A DNA stretch of 64,000 bases from Pseudomonas citronellolis (GTDB taxonomy: Bacteria; Pseudomonadota; Gammaproteobacteria; Pseudomonadales; Pseudomonadaceae): positions 62,001 through 126,000 of the forward strand of contig NZ_FOLS01000022.1 in the NCBI RefSeq assembly GCF_900112375.1, read 5' to 3'. Within the stretch, counting starts at the first letter, position 1, and the number at the start of each line of letters is the position of its first letter. The notes under the pieces are model-generated. The model had not been told where the DNA came from. It worked only from the letters and a program-made list of their open reading frames with translations, and searched no databases. Below are positions 1 to 8,600 of the stretch, piece after piece. The translations under genes and the position numbers were made by a program.

Positions 1-182
1 ACGTCATCTGGCCGCTGCTGTGGATCTGGGCGACGCTCTACCGCGAGGACCGCGGCTGGGGCATGGGCAACCCGAACGCGCCGGCCACCGAAGGCGAGCT
101 GGCGGAGCTCAAGGCCGAGTTGCTGGAGCTCAAGCGCACCCTCGCCGCGCCCCATGCGCCGCACGAAGAAGGGAGCCACTGA
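1..182 (+). CDS. DUF3302 (YiaW-like) inner-membrane protein, 3' end only
   Basis: The reading frame is open from base 3 to a TGA at 180-182 and enters from outside the window. The visible 59 residues begin with a hydrophobic, Trp-rich segment (VIWPLLWIWATLYRED), then become charged and helical (ELAELKAELLELKRTL), as in the short DUF3302 proteins that precede HlyD-type membrane fusion proteins (E. coli yiaW-yiaV). The stop is one base from the ATG of the next gene, so the two are translationally coupled. The role of DUF3302 proteins is not well established. I assign the family from the partner gene and the tail; the missing N-terminus limits confidence. Confidence 0.7.
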   Translation, partial: VIWPLLWIWATLYREDRGWGMGNPNAPATEGELAELKAELLELKRTLAAPHAPHEEGSH

Positions 183-183
183 G

Positions 184-1143
184 ATGGAAACGCTGCTCCT
201 GCTGACCTATGCCGCGCTCTGCGTCGTCGTCTTCAAGCTGTTCCGCATTCCCAAGAACAAGTGGACCGTGCCCACCGCCGCCCTCGGCGGCGTGGTCCTG
301 GTGGGCTGCCTGGTGTTCTTCATGAACTACAACCACCCCTACTCCGAGGTGGCCCGCAGCTACTTCATCAGCACGCCCATCTCGCCCAACGTCAGCGGCC
401 AGGTGGTCGAGGTGCCGGTGGAACGCGACCGCGCGGTGAAGAAAGGCGACGTGCTGTTCCGCATGGACCCGACGCCCTTCGAAAGCAAGGTCAAGTCGCT
501 GGAGGCCCAGCTGGTCTCGGCCAAGGCCGACCTCTACCGCGCCTCCACCCTGGTGCAGCGCAACGTCGGCAACCGCCGCGACCTCGACCAGGCCACCGCC
601 CAGGTCAACGCCATCGAGGCGCAACTGATCGGCGCCCGCTACGACCTGGACAGCACCACGGTGCGCGCCCCGGCCGACGGCATCGTGTCCCAGCTGATCC
701 TGCGCCCCGGCGTGCGCGCCACGCGCTTCGCCACCCGGCCGTCCATGGTGTTCATCCCCAACGAGGACTACTTCTACGTCGCCTGGATGCGGCAGAACAG
801 CCAGTTGCGCCTGAAGGCCGGCGATGCTGCCGAGATCGCCTTCGACGGCCTGCCCGGCCAGGTGTTCCAGGCCAAGGTGCGGCGCGTGCTGCCGGTGATC
901 GGCGAAGGCCAGATCCAGCCCGGCGGCAACCTGATCAGCTTCAGCGGTTCGCCGCCACCGGGGCGCGTGCCGGTGATCCTCGACATCACCGACCCCGCCT
1001 TCGAGCAATACCGCGCCACCCTGCCCGGAGGCTCCTTCGGCCAGGCCGCGGTGTACAGCGAACACGCCCACGAACTGGCGGTGATGCGCAAGATCCTGCT
1101 GCGCATGGCTTCCTGGCTGAACTACATCTATCCGTTCCATTGA
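184..1143 (+). CDS. HlyD-family membrane fusion/secretion protein (YiaV-like)
   Basis: 319 residues. The N-terminal 45 residues are hydrophobic and form one or two membrane segments. A biotinyl-lipoyl half follows (ISPNVSGQVVEVPVERDRAVKKGDVLFRMD, about 60-95), then a short coiled-coil hairpin (SLEAQLVSAKADLYRAS), the second lipoyl half (VRAPADGIVSQLILRPG) and a beta-barrel. This is the usual periplasmic adaptor order, though no outer-membrane or pump partner is visible. I start at ATG 184, one base after the DUF3302 stop. An in-frame ATG at 154 lies inside that gene and is less likely. YiaV-type proteins are thought to work with their DUF3302 neighbour in envelope export or integrity; the substrate is unknown. 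Confidence 0.85.
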   Translation: METLLLLTYAALCVVVFKLFRIPKNKWTVPTAALGGVVLVGCLVFFMNYNHPYSEVARSYFISTPISPNVSGQVVEVPVERDRAVKKGDVLFRMDPTPFESKVKSLEAQLVSAKADLYRASTLVQRNVGNRRDLDQATAQVNAIEAQLIGARYDLDSTTVRAPADGIVSQLILRPGVRATRFATRPSMVFIPNEDYFYVAWMRQNSQLRLKAGDAAEIAFDGLPGQVFQAKVRRVLPVIGEGQIQPGGNLISFSGSPPPGRVPVILDITDPAFEQYRATLPGGSFGQAAVYSEHAHELAVMRKILLRMASWLNYIYPFH

Positions 1144-1476
1144 CATCGGGCAGTTGTTCGTAGGATGGGTTGAGCGAAGCGATACCCATCGTTTAGGCGC
1201 GCACCCTGCGCGCGATAGCCGGACACATCGGCGCGATTCGCGGATGAGATCCGCTCCTACGCTGCCCCACCCACGCCATTCCCCTGTAGGAGCGCGCCCT
1301 GCGCGCGAATCGCAGGCAGGGCCCGCTCCTACAGGTCGCCGGGAGGCACGGTATTCCTCTCCCGTAGGAGCGGACCTTGTCCGCGATAGCCGGCCATCCC
1401 GGCGCGATTCGCGGATGAGATCCGCTCCTACGCTGCCCCACCACACCGGTCCCCTGCGCGCAGGGCCCGCTTGCGT
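1144..1476. repeat. Intergenic cluster of dispersed repeats
   Basis: This 333-bp gap between converging genes holds no credible gene. Bases 1160-1191 carry the GTAGGATGGGTTGAGC...GATACCCATCG element seen again near 7758, 28192 and 41741. It is followed by several REP-like arms (GTAGGAGCGCGCCCTGCGCGC, GTAGGAGCGGACCTTGTCCGC and their inverted partners at about 1240-1435), which pair into hairpins. Such elements often sit after convergent genes and can end or stabilise transcripts. Open frames running through here are compositional shadows. Confidence 0.75.
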
Positions 1477-2019
1477 CTACGGCGCCGGGCAGCGGCCCTG
1501 GCCGGTTGCGGCCTGGGCGATGGCCGTGGCCAGCTGGCGCAGGTTGGCCTGGTGCGCGCTCACCAGGCTTTCCACGCTGTTCTGCGCCGGCGTCTGCACC
1601 GTGGTGTGGCAGCTCAACTCGCCCTGCCCGCCCGCGCGCTTCAGGCGCCAGGTGGCGTCCAGCAGCGCGTAGCGCCCCGGCACCGAGTCGAAGCGCTGCA
1701 CCTCCACCCGCAGCAGGGCCCTGGGCGCAGCGCCAGGTGGGCCGCCAAGCTGGTCCTGCAGGGCGTTCTGGAACTCGTCCACCAGGTTGGCGCCCCACCA
1801 TTCGGTTTCCAGGATGGCCAGGCCGCTACCGCCCTGGCGCACCACCAGTTGCGAACGGTCCACCTGCGGCGGCAGGCTCACGCGCTCCACGCGCACCCCC
1901 GTCGCCGCGCCCTGCCCCGGTTGCGCGGGCACCAGCGTGTGGTAGTGGATGGGCGCGCTGCTGCAGCCCCAGAACAGCGGGAACAGCCCGGCCATGAGCA
2001 GCTTCGGCAGCTTCGGCAT
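1477..2019 (-). CDS. pqiC: PqiC-type outer-membrane lipoprotein of the Pqi lipid-transport system
   Basis: 180 residues. The N-terminus is a lipoprotein-like signal (hydrophobic core ending FWGC, Cys19; an imperfect lipobox) followed by SSAPIHYHTLVPAQ, typical of the ABC-type auxiliary (DUF330) family. PqiC anchors the needle-like PqiB hexamer to the outer membrane in E. coli, giving a trans-periplasmic route for lipids. Here it is last in pqiA-pqiA-pqiB-pqiC, 28 bp after pqiB. Length agrees with the family. No promoter is evident in the short gap, so co-transcription with pqiB is expected. Confidence 0.88.
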   Translation of the reverse strand: MPKLPKLLMAGLFPLFWGCSSAPIHYHTLVPAQPGQGAATGVRVERVSLPPQVDRSQLVVRQGGSGLAILETEWWGANLVDEFQNALQDQLGGPPGAAPRALLRVEVQRFDSVPGRYALLDATWRLKRAGGQGELSCHTTVQTPAQNSVESLVSAHQANLRQLATAIAQAATGQGRCPAP

Positions 2020-2047
2020 CTGAATTCACTCCTTTGGCATTCCGCTA

Positions 2048-3685
2048 TCAGGGCTGCAGGTCGTTGGCGTTCGCGGCTTTCGGGCGCCCGCGGATCAGCG
2101 ACTCGGGGTGCCGGCCGAGGTAGTCCGAGAGGTCGCGCAGCGAGCGCGACATACGCTCCAGCTCGTCCAGGGTGTCGCCGAGCTTCTCGCGCTGCGGCGA
2201 GTCCTTGGCCAGCGCGGCATTGGCCGTCTGCAGCGTCTTGCGCACGTCGTCCAGGGTGCCCTTCACCCCGGGCAGGGTCTGCTGGTTGAACTGCTTCAGG
2301 CTGCCCTGCAGTTCGCGCAGGCTGCCATCCAGGTTGCCGGCGATGCGCTCCAGCGGCAGCTTGCGGATGCGCTCCACCACTTCCTGCAGTTGCTCCTGCA
2401 GCTTGTCCAGGCTACCGGGCACGGTGGGGATGGCGATCGGCTGGGCCGCGGCGTCGAAGGCCACTTTCTTCGCATCGGGGTAGAAGTCCAGGGACACGTA
2501 CATCTGCCCGGTGATCAGGTTGCCGCTGCGGGCCTGGGCGCGCAGGCCGTGCTCGACGAAGGTGCCGATCAGGCGGCTCGCGGCTTCTTCGCCGGCCGTC
2601 TGGCCGAAGGCCTTGAGCATCTTCTGGTGCACCGGGCCCAGACGCGCCGGGTAGACCACGGCATCGACCATCACCGGGAAGCTCTGCTTCGCCTCGTCGT
2701 AGTCCAGCTGCACCGAGGTGACCTTGCCGAAGGCCACGCCCATGAACTCCACCGGCGCGCCCACCGACAGGCCGCGCATCGACTGGTCGAAGCGGAAGCG
2801 CAGGTGTTGCGCGATGCCGCTGGGCGGCGCCAGGGCGCTGTCGCGATCGGCGAACAGGCGGAAGCGCTGCTGGTCGGCCGCCGCCTCCGCATTGGCGGCG
2901 AACGGCGGGTTGCCGAAGGCCAGGCCGCCCATCAGCAGCGAGGACAGCGACTCGGTGTTGACCTTCAGGCCGTTGGCGTCCACCGACAGGTCCACGCCGC
3001 TGGCGTTCCAGAAGCGGGTGTCCTGGGTGACGAAGGCGTCGTAGGGCGCATTGACGAAGACGCCGATGTCCACGCCCTTGCCGTCCTGGCGCAGGGCGTA
3101 GGACACCACCTGCCCCACCGGGATGCGCCGGTAGTAGATCGACGAGCCGATATCCAGCGAGCCCAGGTCGTCGGCCGTGAGCATGAAGCGCTTGCCCTTC
3201 TCGCCATAGGTGATCGGCGGCGGCGACTCCAGGCCGGTGAAGTTCTTCTCCGGCGCGCTGGACTCGCCGGCATCGGCGCCGATGAAGGCCCCCGAGAGCA
3301 GGGTGTCCACCCCGGACACGCCGCCGGCGCCGATGCGCGGGCGCACCACCCAGAACTGCGCGCCACGGCTGGCGAAGGACTCGGCCTCCTTGGACAGCTG
3401 CACCTTGGTGACCACGCCCTTGCGGTCCCTGGCCAGCTCCACCGAGGTCACCTCGCCGATCACCACGCTGCGGTACTTCACCTGGGTCTTGTGCACCTCC
3501 AGCCCCTCGCCGGTGGCGAAGGAAATGGCGATCACCGGCCCCTGCTGCATCCAGTTGCGCACCACCAGCGAGGCGCCGACCAGCAGCGCGACTATCGGCA
3601 CTATCCAGACCAGCGACAGGTTCCAGCGCCGCGTGCGCACCTCCGCCTGCCCCGGCGAGGCCGGGTCATGTGTGTCCTGCGCCAT
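2048..3685 (-). CDS. pqiB: PqiB, MCE-domain intermembrane transport protein
   Basis: 545 residues, matching E. coli PqiB length. One N-terminal transmembrane helix (LSLVWIVPIVALLVGASLVV) is followed by three MCE domains (starts near residues 40, 155 and 285) and a long C-terminal helical tail (LDKLQEQLQEVVERIRKL onward) that builds the PqiB needle. It carries lipids between inner and outer membranes together with PqiA and PqiC. I choose ATG 3685 because AGGGAG lies 9 bases upstream; an in-frame ATG at 3715 lacks a comparable site. The gene overlaps the end of the second pqiA by 20 bp, which indicates coupling. Confidence 0.92.
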   Translation of the reverse strand: MAQDTHDPASPGQAEVRTRRWNLSLVWIVPIVALLVGASLVVRNWMQQGPVIAISFATGEGLEVHKTQVKYRSVVIGEVTSVELARDRKGVVTKVQLSKEAESFASRGAQFWVVRPRIGAGGVSGVDTLLSGAFIGADAGESSAPEKNFTGLESPPPITYGEKGKRFMLTADDLGSLDIGSSIYYRRIPVGQVVSYALRQDGKGVDIGVFVNAPYDAFVTQDTRFWNASGVDLSVDANGLKVNTESLSSLLMGGLAFGNPPFAANAEAAADQQRFRLFADRDSALAPPSGIAQHLRFRFDQSMRGLSVGAPVEFMGVAFGKVTSVQLDYDEAKQSFPVMVDAVVYPARLGPVHQKMLKAFGQTAGEEAASRLIGTFVEHGLRAQARSGNLITGQMYVSLDFYPDAKKVAFDAAAQPIAIPTVPGSLDKLQEQLQEVVERIRKLPLERIAGNLDGSLRELQGSLKQFNQQTLPGVKGTLDDVRKTLQTANAALAKDSPQREKLGDTLDELERMSRSLRDLSDYLGRHPESLIRGRPKAANANDLQP

Positions 3686-4313
3686 CGCTTCTGTCTCCCT
3701 TGTGCGGATCGTCATCCCAGATCAGGCGAGGGTCGAAACTCATCGCCGAAAGCATGGTGAGCACCACCACCAGGCCGAAGAACAGAATGCCCGGGCGCGG
3801 CTCGATGGTGCCCAGCCCGCGCATCTGCACCAGCGCCGCCACCAGCGCCACCACCATCACGTCGAGCATCGACCAGTAGCCGATCAGCTCGACGAAGCGG
3901 TACAGCTGCGAGCGCTGCCGGCGCGCCCAGGCGCTGCGGCGCTGGGCGGTGAACAGCAACAGGCCGAGGGAGCAGAACTTGATCGCCGGCACGCCGATGC
4001 TGGCGATGAAAATGATCAGCGCGATGTCCCAGGCGCCGGCTTCCCAGAACTCCAGCACGCCGCCGCCGATGGTGCTGTCCGCGCCCTGGCCGAGCAGCTC
4101 GGTGCGCATCACCGGCAGCAGGTTGGCCGGCACGTAGAACACCAGCGCCGCCACCAGGTAGGCCCAGCCGCGGTTGATGGCGTCGGCCTTGCGCACGTGC
4201 AGCGGCGCGCCGCAGCGCTCGCACTCATGGGCGTTGCGCGCAAGGTCGCAGGCATGGCCGCAGCCGTGGCACAGGCACAGGTTCAGTTGCGGGGCCAGCG
4301 GCGGCGCGCTCAT
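3666..4313 (-). CDS. pqiA: PqiA-like inner-membrane protein, second half of a split PqiA
   Basis: 215 residues. A cysteine-rich N-terminus (CLCHGCGHACDLARNAHE then CERCG, about 14-37) suggests a rubredoxin-like metal site. Four hydrophobic segments follow (AYLVAALVFYVPANLLPV; ALIIFIASIGVPAIKFCSL; YWSMLDVMVVALVAALV; LFFGLVVVLTMLSAM). E. coli PqiA is one protein of about 417 residues with two such halves; here each half is its own gene. The ATG overlaps the first half's stop as ATGA, so equal expression is likely. The product presumably delivers lipids to PqiB. Confidence 0.9.
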   Translation of the reverse strand: MSAPPLAPQLNLCLCHGCGHACDLARNAHECERCGAPLHVRKADAINRGWAYLVAALVFYVPANLLPVMRTELLGQGADSTIGGGVLEFWEAGAWDIALIIFIASIGVPAIKFCSLGLLLFTAQRRSAWARRQRSQLYRFVELIGYWSMLDVMVVALVAALVQMRGLGTIEPRPGILFFGLVVVLTMLSAMSFDPRLIWDDDPHKGDRSDGAGHT

Positions 4314-4906
4314 ACCAGCTCCCAGAGGTCGCGGATGTCGCGCCCGGCGATGGCGATCAGCAGCACGCTCAGCGCCGCCAGGGCCACCAGGCCGATGCCG
4401 GGGATCACCTCCAGCAGCCCGGCCAGCTTGATCACCGCCACCATGGCGCCGAGCAGGCACACCTCCAGCATGCTCCACGGCCGCAGCCCCTCCAGGGCGC
4501 GCATGCACAGGGCGAAGGCCGGCGCGCGGCGGCCGCCCAGGGCGAAGCCCAGCACCCAGGTGAGCAGCCCCACCTGCAGCACCGGGGCGATGATGATGGC
4601 CAGGGCCACCACCAGGGCGATGAAGGTGATGCTGCCGCTGCTGAGGATCATCACCGAGTCCCACAGCGTCGCCGAATTGCTCAGCCCCTTCATGTTGATG
4701 GTCATCACCGGGTAGGCATTGGCGAAGGCCAGCAACACGGCGCCGGTCAGGCTCAGCGCCAGGCGCTGCTGCAGCGTCAGCGCGGTGTGCCGCTGCAGCA
4801 CGCCGCCACAGCGCACGCACAGCGCGCGCTGGTGGCGTTGCAACGGCGCGCGCTCATAAACAGCGTCGCAGTATTCGCAGATGATCAGGTCGCGGGCCTG
4901 GGGCAT
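4310..4906 (-). CDS. pqiA: PqiA-like inner-membrane protein, first half of a split PqiA
   Basis: 198 residues, first gene of the pqi operon. It begins with two CxxC pairs (ICEYCDAVYE, about residues 9-12, and CVRCG, about 31-34), then four membrane helices including LALSLTGAVLLAFANAYPVMTINM and FIALVVALAIIIAPVLQV. The second helix pair repeats the pattern of the next gene, showing ancestral duplication. It is separated from the upstream GMC gene by 140 bp in which I see no other gene. The paraquat-inducible label is historical; MCE-linked PqiA proteins act in envelope lipid transport. Confidence 0.9.
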   Translation of the reverse strand: MPQARDLIICEYCDAVYERAPLQRHQRALCVRCGGVLQRHTALTLQQRLALSLTGAVLLAFANAYPVMTINMKGLSNSATLWDSVMILSSGSITFIALVVALAIIIAPVLQVGLLTWVLGFALGGRRAPAFALCMRALEGLRPWSMLEVCLLGAMVAVIKLAGLLEVIPGIGLVALAALSVLLIAIAGRDIRDLWELV

Positions 4907-5046
4907 GCAGGGCTCTGGGCAGTGGGAACCGGGGCCGAGGGGCCGCGCGAATGCCGGCGCGCTCGACCATGCCAGGCAAGCCTAGTCGAAGATGGCGACG
5001 CGGCCGGCGCACCCTGCTCTTTCCACGACAGCCGGTCCGCGCCGGC

Positions 5047-6630
5047 TCAGGCCTCGCCGATCCACCCTGCCGCGCGCTCGGCGATCATGATCGCCGCCGC
5101 GTTGGTGTTGCCGCCCACCAGGGTCGGCATGATCGACGCGTCGACCACGCGCAGGCCCTCGATGCCGCGGACCTTCAGGCGGCTGTCCACCACCGCGTCC
5201 TCGTCGGGGCCCATGCGGCAGGTGCCCACCGGGTGGTAGATGGTGTCGGTGCGGCGGCGCAGCACCTCCACCAGTTGCTCGTCGCTGTGCAGGCCGGCGC
5301 TGTACATGTCGCGCAGGCCGAAGCGCGCCATGGGCCGCTGCTCGCAGATTTCCCGCGCCATGCGGTAGCCCTTGAGCAGCGTCTGCACGTCGTCGTCATG
5401 GCCGAGGATGTTCGGGTCGATGCGCGGCGCCGCGGCCGGGTCGGCGGACTGCAGGCCCAGGCTGCCGGCGCTCTTGGGCCGCAGCACGCAGACGTGGCAG
5501 CTGAAGCCGTGGCCCCAGTGCAGCGTGCGGTTGTGGTTGTCCAGCAGGCTCACCACCGAGTGCAGCTGCACGTCGGGGCGGCTCTGCTCGGGGCCGGTGC
5601 GCAGGAAGGCGCCGGCCTCGGCGAAGTTGCTCGCCAGCGGGCCGCTGCGGCAGGCCAGGTACTGCGCCAGGGCCGCGCTCATGCGCGCGCCGCCGCGCAC
5701 CGAGTAGCCGGGCAGCGAGGTGTCGTGGCTGCGGTAGCAGAGCACCACGTCCGGGTGGTCGCGCAGGTTCTGCCCCACGCCCGGCAGCTCGTGCTCCACG
5801 CGGATGCCGTGGGGTTTCAGCTCGGCCTCCGGGCCGATGCCGGAGAGCATCAGCAGCTGCGGGCTGCCGAACACCCCGGCGCTGAGCAGCACCTCGCGGC
5901 GCGCCTTGAGTTCCAGGTGCTGGCCCTTGTGCGTCACCCGCACGCCGCAGGCCTGCCCGCCCTGCAGCAGGATGCGTTCGGCACGGGCGCCGGTCAGCAC
6001 CGTCAGGTTGCCGCGCGCCTGGCGGATCGGCTTGAGGAAGGCGGTGGCGGCGCTCCAGCGGCGGCCGTCACGGATGGTCACCTCGTAGTGGCCCACGCCT
6101 TCCTGCTCGGCGCCGTTGAAGTCCTCGTTGTAGCGATGGCCGGCGTGCAGCCCGGCCTCGATGAAGGCATGGGAAGCCACGTGGGCGTCCACCTTGCCGA
6201 CGTAGAGTTCGCCCTGGCCGCCGTGGTACTCGCAGCCGCCGCCATGGTGGCGCTCGCTCTTGCGGAAGTACGGCAGCACCTCGGCGAAGGACCAGCCGGG
6301 GTTGCCCAGCGCCGCCCAGTCGTCGAAGTCGCTGTGGTGCCCGCGGATGTAGATCATGCCGTTGATCGAGCTGCTGCCGCCCAGCACCTTGCCCCGCGGC
6401 TGGTAGCCGATGCGCCCGCCCAGGCCGGGCTGGGGCACGGTGTCGAAGGCCCAGTTGACGTGGTGCGTCGGCAGGATGGCGGCGATGCCGGCCGGCGCGT
6501 GCACCAGCGGCGAGCGGTCCTCGGGCCCCGCTTCGAGCAGGCACACGGAAACGCCGGGGTCGGCGCTCAGGCGGTTGGCCAGCACGCAGCCAGCCGAGCC
6601 GGCGCCAACGATGATGTAGTCGAATTCCAT
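5047..6630 (-). CDS. GMC-family FAD-dependent alcohol/choline dehydrogenase-like oxidoreductase
   Basis: 527 residues, normal GMC length. The N-terminal FAD fold is clear (YIIVGAGSAGCVLANRL, GxGxxG at 9-14), the GMC signature KVLGGSSSINGMIYIRG follows near residue 80, and the C-terminal catalytic region contains YHPVGTCRMG (active-site His) and GGNTNAAAIM (His/Asn position). Family members oxidise primary alcohols to aldehydes, for example AlkJ and choline dehydrogenase. No betaine-aldehyde dehydrogenase or transporter is adjacent, so the substrate is open. It is divergent from an AraC-type regulator 100 bp away, the likely controller. Confidence 0.88.
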   Translation of the reverse strand: MEFDYIIVGAGSAGCVLANRLSADPGVSVCLLEAGPEDRSPLVHAPAGIAAILPTHHVNWAFDTVPQPGLGGRIGYQPRGKVLGGSSSINGMIYIRGHHSDFDDWAALGNPGWSFAEVLPYFRKSERHHGGGCEYHGGQGELYVGKVDAHVASHAFIEAGLHAGHRYNEDFNGAEQEGVGHYEVTIRDGRRWSAATAFLKPIRQARGNLTVLTGARAERILLQGGQACGVRVTHKGQHLELKARREVLLSAGVFGSPQLLMLSGIGPEAELKPHGIRVEHELPGVGQNLRDHPDVVLCYRSHDTSLPGYSVRGGARMSAALAQYLACRSGPLASNFAEAGAFLRTGPEQSRPDVQLHSVVSLLDNHNRTLHWGHGFSCHVCVLRPKSAGSLGLQSADPAAAPRIDPNILGHDDDVQTLLKGYRMAREICEQRPMARFGLRDMYSAGLHSDEQLVEVLRRRTDTIYHPVGTCRMGPDEDAVVDSRLKVRGIEGLRVVDASIMPTLVGGNTNAAAIMIAERAAGWIGEA

Positions 6631-6730
6631 GGGTGCTCCGGGGGTGAGGGGAATGGGAACGCCATGGATTCTTTGCCGGACGCGAACGGATTGATTGATC
6701 TTTGATGACAGATAATTGATTCTTCATGAC

Positions 6731-7744
6731 ATGGAACCCTTCATCCGCACCACCTCCTTCACCGGCTTCCGCGAGCTGGTCGCCCAGCACGGCCGGGACC
6801 CGGCCGCCTACCTGGAGCGCTTCCGCATCAAGCCGCAGTTGCTCGACGACGAAGACGCCCGGGTGCCCTTCCGCTCGCTGGTGGGGCTGCTGGAGTGCGC
6901 CGCCGCCGAACTGGATTGCCCGGACTTCGGCCTGCGCATGGCCGAATACCAGAACCTGCACGTGCTCGGCCCCATCGCCGCCATCGCCCGCCACTCGGTG
7001 ACCGTGGCCCATGCGTTGGCCGACGTGGTGCGCTTCATCGGCTACCACAGCCCGGGCATCCAGCTGGACCTCGACCAGACGCCCGGCCAGGCCCCGCGGC
7101 TGAGCATCGCCCTGCGCATCCCCGGGGTGACGCAGCAGCGGCAGATGGCCGAACTGGCCATGGGCGTGACGCACAACACCATGACGCTGCTCTGCGGCCC
7201 CGCCTTCAAGGCGCAGGCGGTGGAACTGCACGGCGCCAGCCCGCTGCCCCTGCTGCGCTACCGCCGCTACTTCCACACCGAGGTGCGCAGCGGCCAGGCC
7301 GGCTACGCCATGCTGCTGACCCACGCCCAGTTGCAGCAGCGCATCGAGCAGCAGGACCCGACGCTGCACCGCACCCTGGTGCAGTACCTCAGCCAGTTCG
7401 AGCAGGAAGGCGCCAGCGACCTGGGCGAGCTGGTGCGGCGCATGGTCATGCGCATGCTGCCCACCCAGCGCTGCCGACTGCCCCTGGTGGCCGAGCAGAT
7501 GGGCCTGCACGAGCGCACCCTGCAGCGCCGCCTGGGCGAGTTGGGGCTGACCTTCGAGGAAGTGGTCGAGGGCGTCCGCCGCGAGCGCGCGCAAACCTAC
7601 CTGGCGGCGCGGGACATCCCCCTGGCGCAGATCGCCAACATGCTCGGCTACAGCGAGCAGGCAGTGTTCAACCGCGCCTGCCGACGCTGGTTTGCCCTCA
7701 CGCCCGGCGCATACCGCCGCCAGTTGCTGGGGCCGCGCGCGTAG
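6731..7744 (+). CDS. AraC-family transcriptional regulator (Arabinose_bd type, OruR-like)
   Basis: 337 residues from ATG 6731 (MEPFIRTTSFTGF). A TTG five codons earlier is in frame but unsupported. The N-terminal half is the helical PF12625-type ligand domain (FRELVAQHGRDPAAYLERFRI). The C-terminal 100 residues contain two helix-turn-helix units (LPLVAEQMGLHERTLQRRL and IPLAQIANMLGYSEQAVFNR) and the end motif RACRRWFALTPGAYRRQL. It is transcribed away from the GMC oxidoreductase and probably activates it in response to that enzyme's substrate. A second regulator of the same class lies at 22766-23791. Confidence 0.88.
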   Translation: MEPFIRTTSFTGFRELVAQHGRDPAAYLERFRIKPQLLDDEDARVPFRSLVGLLECAAAELDCPDFGLRMAEYQNLHVLGPIAAIARHSVTVAHALADVVRFIGYHSPGIQLDLDQTPGQAPRLSIALRIPGVTQQRQMAELAMGVTHNTMTLLCGPAFKAQAVELHGASPLPLLRYRRYFHTEVRSGQAGYAMLLTHAQLQQRIEQQDPTLHRTLVQYLSQFEQEGASDLGELVRRMVMRMLPTQRCRLPLVAEQMGLHERTLQRRLGELGLTFEEVVEGVRRERAQTYLAARDIPLAQIANMLGYSEQAVFNRACRRWFALTPGAYRRQLLGPRA

Positions 7745-7870
7745 CCGAAGCGCTTTTCGTAGGATGGGTTGAGCCTTGGCGAAACCCATGCGGCCATGGC
7801 GATGGGTATCGCTTCGCTCAACCCATCCTACGAGGCTGGAGCCGTCGGAGATGATGGTGGCGTCAGGGTT
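7745..7870. repeat. Inverted pair of GTAGGATGGGTTGAGC elements
   Basis: Starting 14 bp after the AraC stop, 7758-7775 (CGTAGGATGGGTTGAG) and 7801-7832 (GATGGGTATCGC...CCCATCCTACG) are opposite-facing copies of one dispersed element. They can fold into a long hairpin, plausibly ending the AraC transcript. Two more inverse-oriented relatives occur at 41720-41772. Confidence 0.7.
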
Positions 7871-8600
7871 GGCAGAGGTGTGTCAGCGAAGTCCGTAACC
7901 CTCACCCCAGCCCTCTCCCAAAGGGAGAGGGGCCGTTCGGAGCCGCCGGAGAAGCCGGAGTTATCCTGCTGCTCCTGGCTACGTGGTGATTCCCACCGTA
8001 GGGCGTATAACCGTTCGCGGTTATACGCCGTCGGCCGGTGCGCTGAAGCCCGTGCACGACGGCTCTGGGGTCGCAGGAGCTGATGGCGGAGCCAGGGAGC
8101 TTCGTGATTCTGCCTCGCGCCGAACGGTCCCCTCTCCCTTCAGGGGGAGGGTTAGGGAGGGGGAGCGGAGTCAGGATTGGCAGAGGTGTGTGGGCGAAGT
8201 CCGTTGCCCTCACCCCAGCCCTCTCCCGGAGGGAGAGGGAGCCGTTCGGTGCCGCCGGAAAACCCAGAGTCATCCTGGTACTCCTGGCTACCCGGTGATT
8301 CCCATCGTAGGGCGTATAACCGTTCGCGGTTATACGCCGTTGGCCGGTGCGCCGAAGCCCGTTCACGACGGCTCTGGGGTCGCAGGAGCTGATGGCGGAG
8401 CCAGGGAGCTCGTGATTCCGCCTCGCGCCGAACGGTCCCCTCTCCCGCTTGCGGGGAGGGTTAGGGTGGGGGAGCGGAGTAAGGGTTGGCAGAGGTGTGT
8501 GAGTGAAGTCCGTAACCCTCACCCCAGCCCTCTCCCGGAGGGAGAGGGGGCCGTTCGAAGCCGCCGGCGAACCCGGAGTCATCCTGATGCTCCTGGCTAC
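7871..8600. repeat. 308-bp tandem repeat array (about 2.4 copies)
   Basis: The anchor GGCAGAGGTGTG starts at 7871, 8179 and 8488, giving periods of 308 and 309 bp. Each unit contains an inverted CCCTCTCCC/GGGAGAGGG block, a perfect hairpin GGCGTATAACCG-TTCG-CGGTTATACGCC (8002-8029 and 8311-8338) and a second CCCCTCTCCC block. The last partial copy ends at CTCCTGGCTAC, 8590-8600; the CTA inside it is the reverse complement of the TAG stop of the 845-residue gene on the minus strand. An inverted copy of part of the unit occurs at 32150-32330. No gene is supported inside. Confidence 0.85.

Noticed and set aside
2108-3760. Large antisense frames opposite pqiB, GMC, the fusion protein, the sulfatase and others
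   Set aside because: High third-position GC opens antisense frames; their His/Arg/Gly-rich translations lack domains, while the sense genes have clear motifs.
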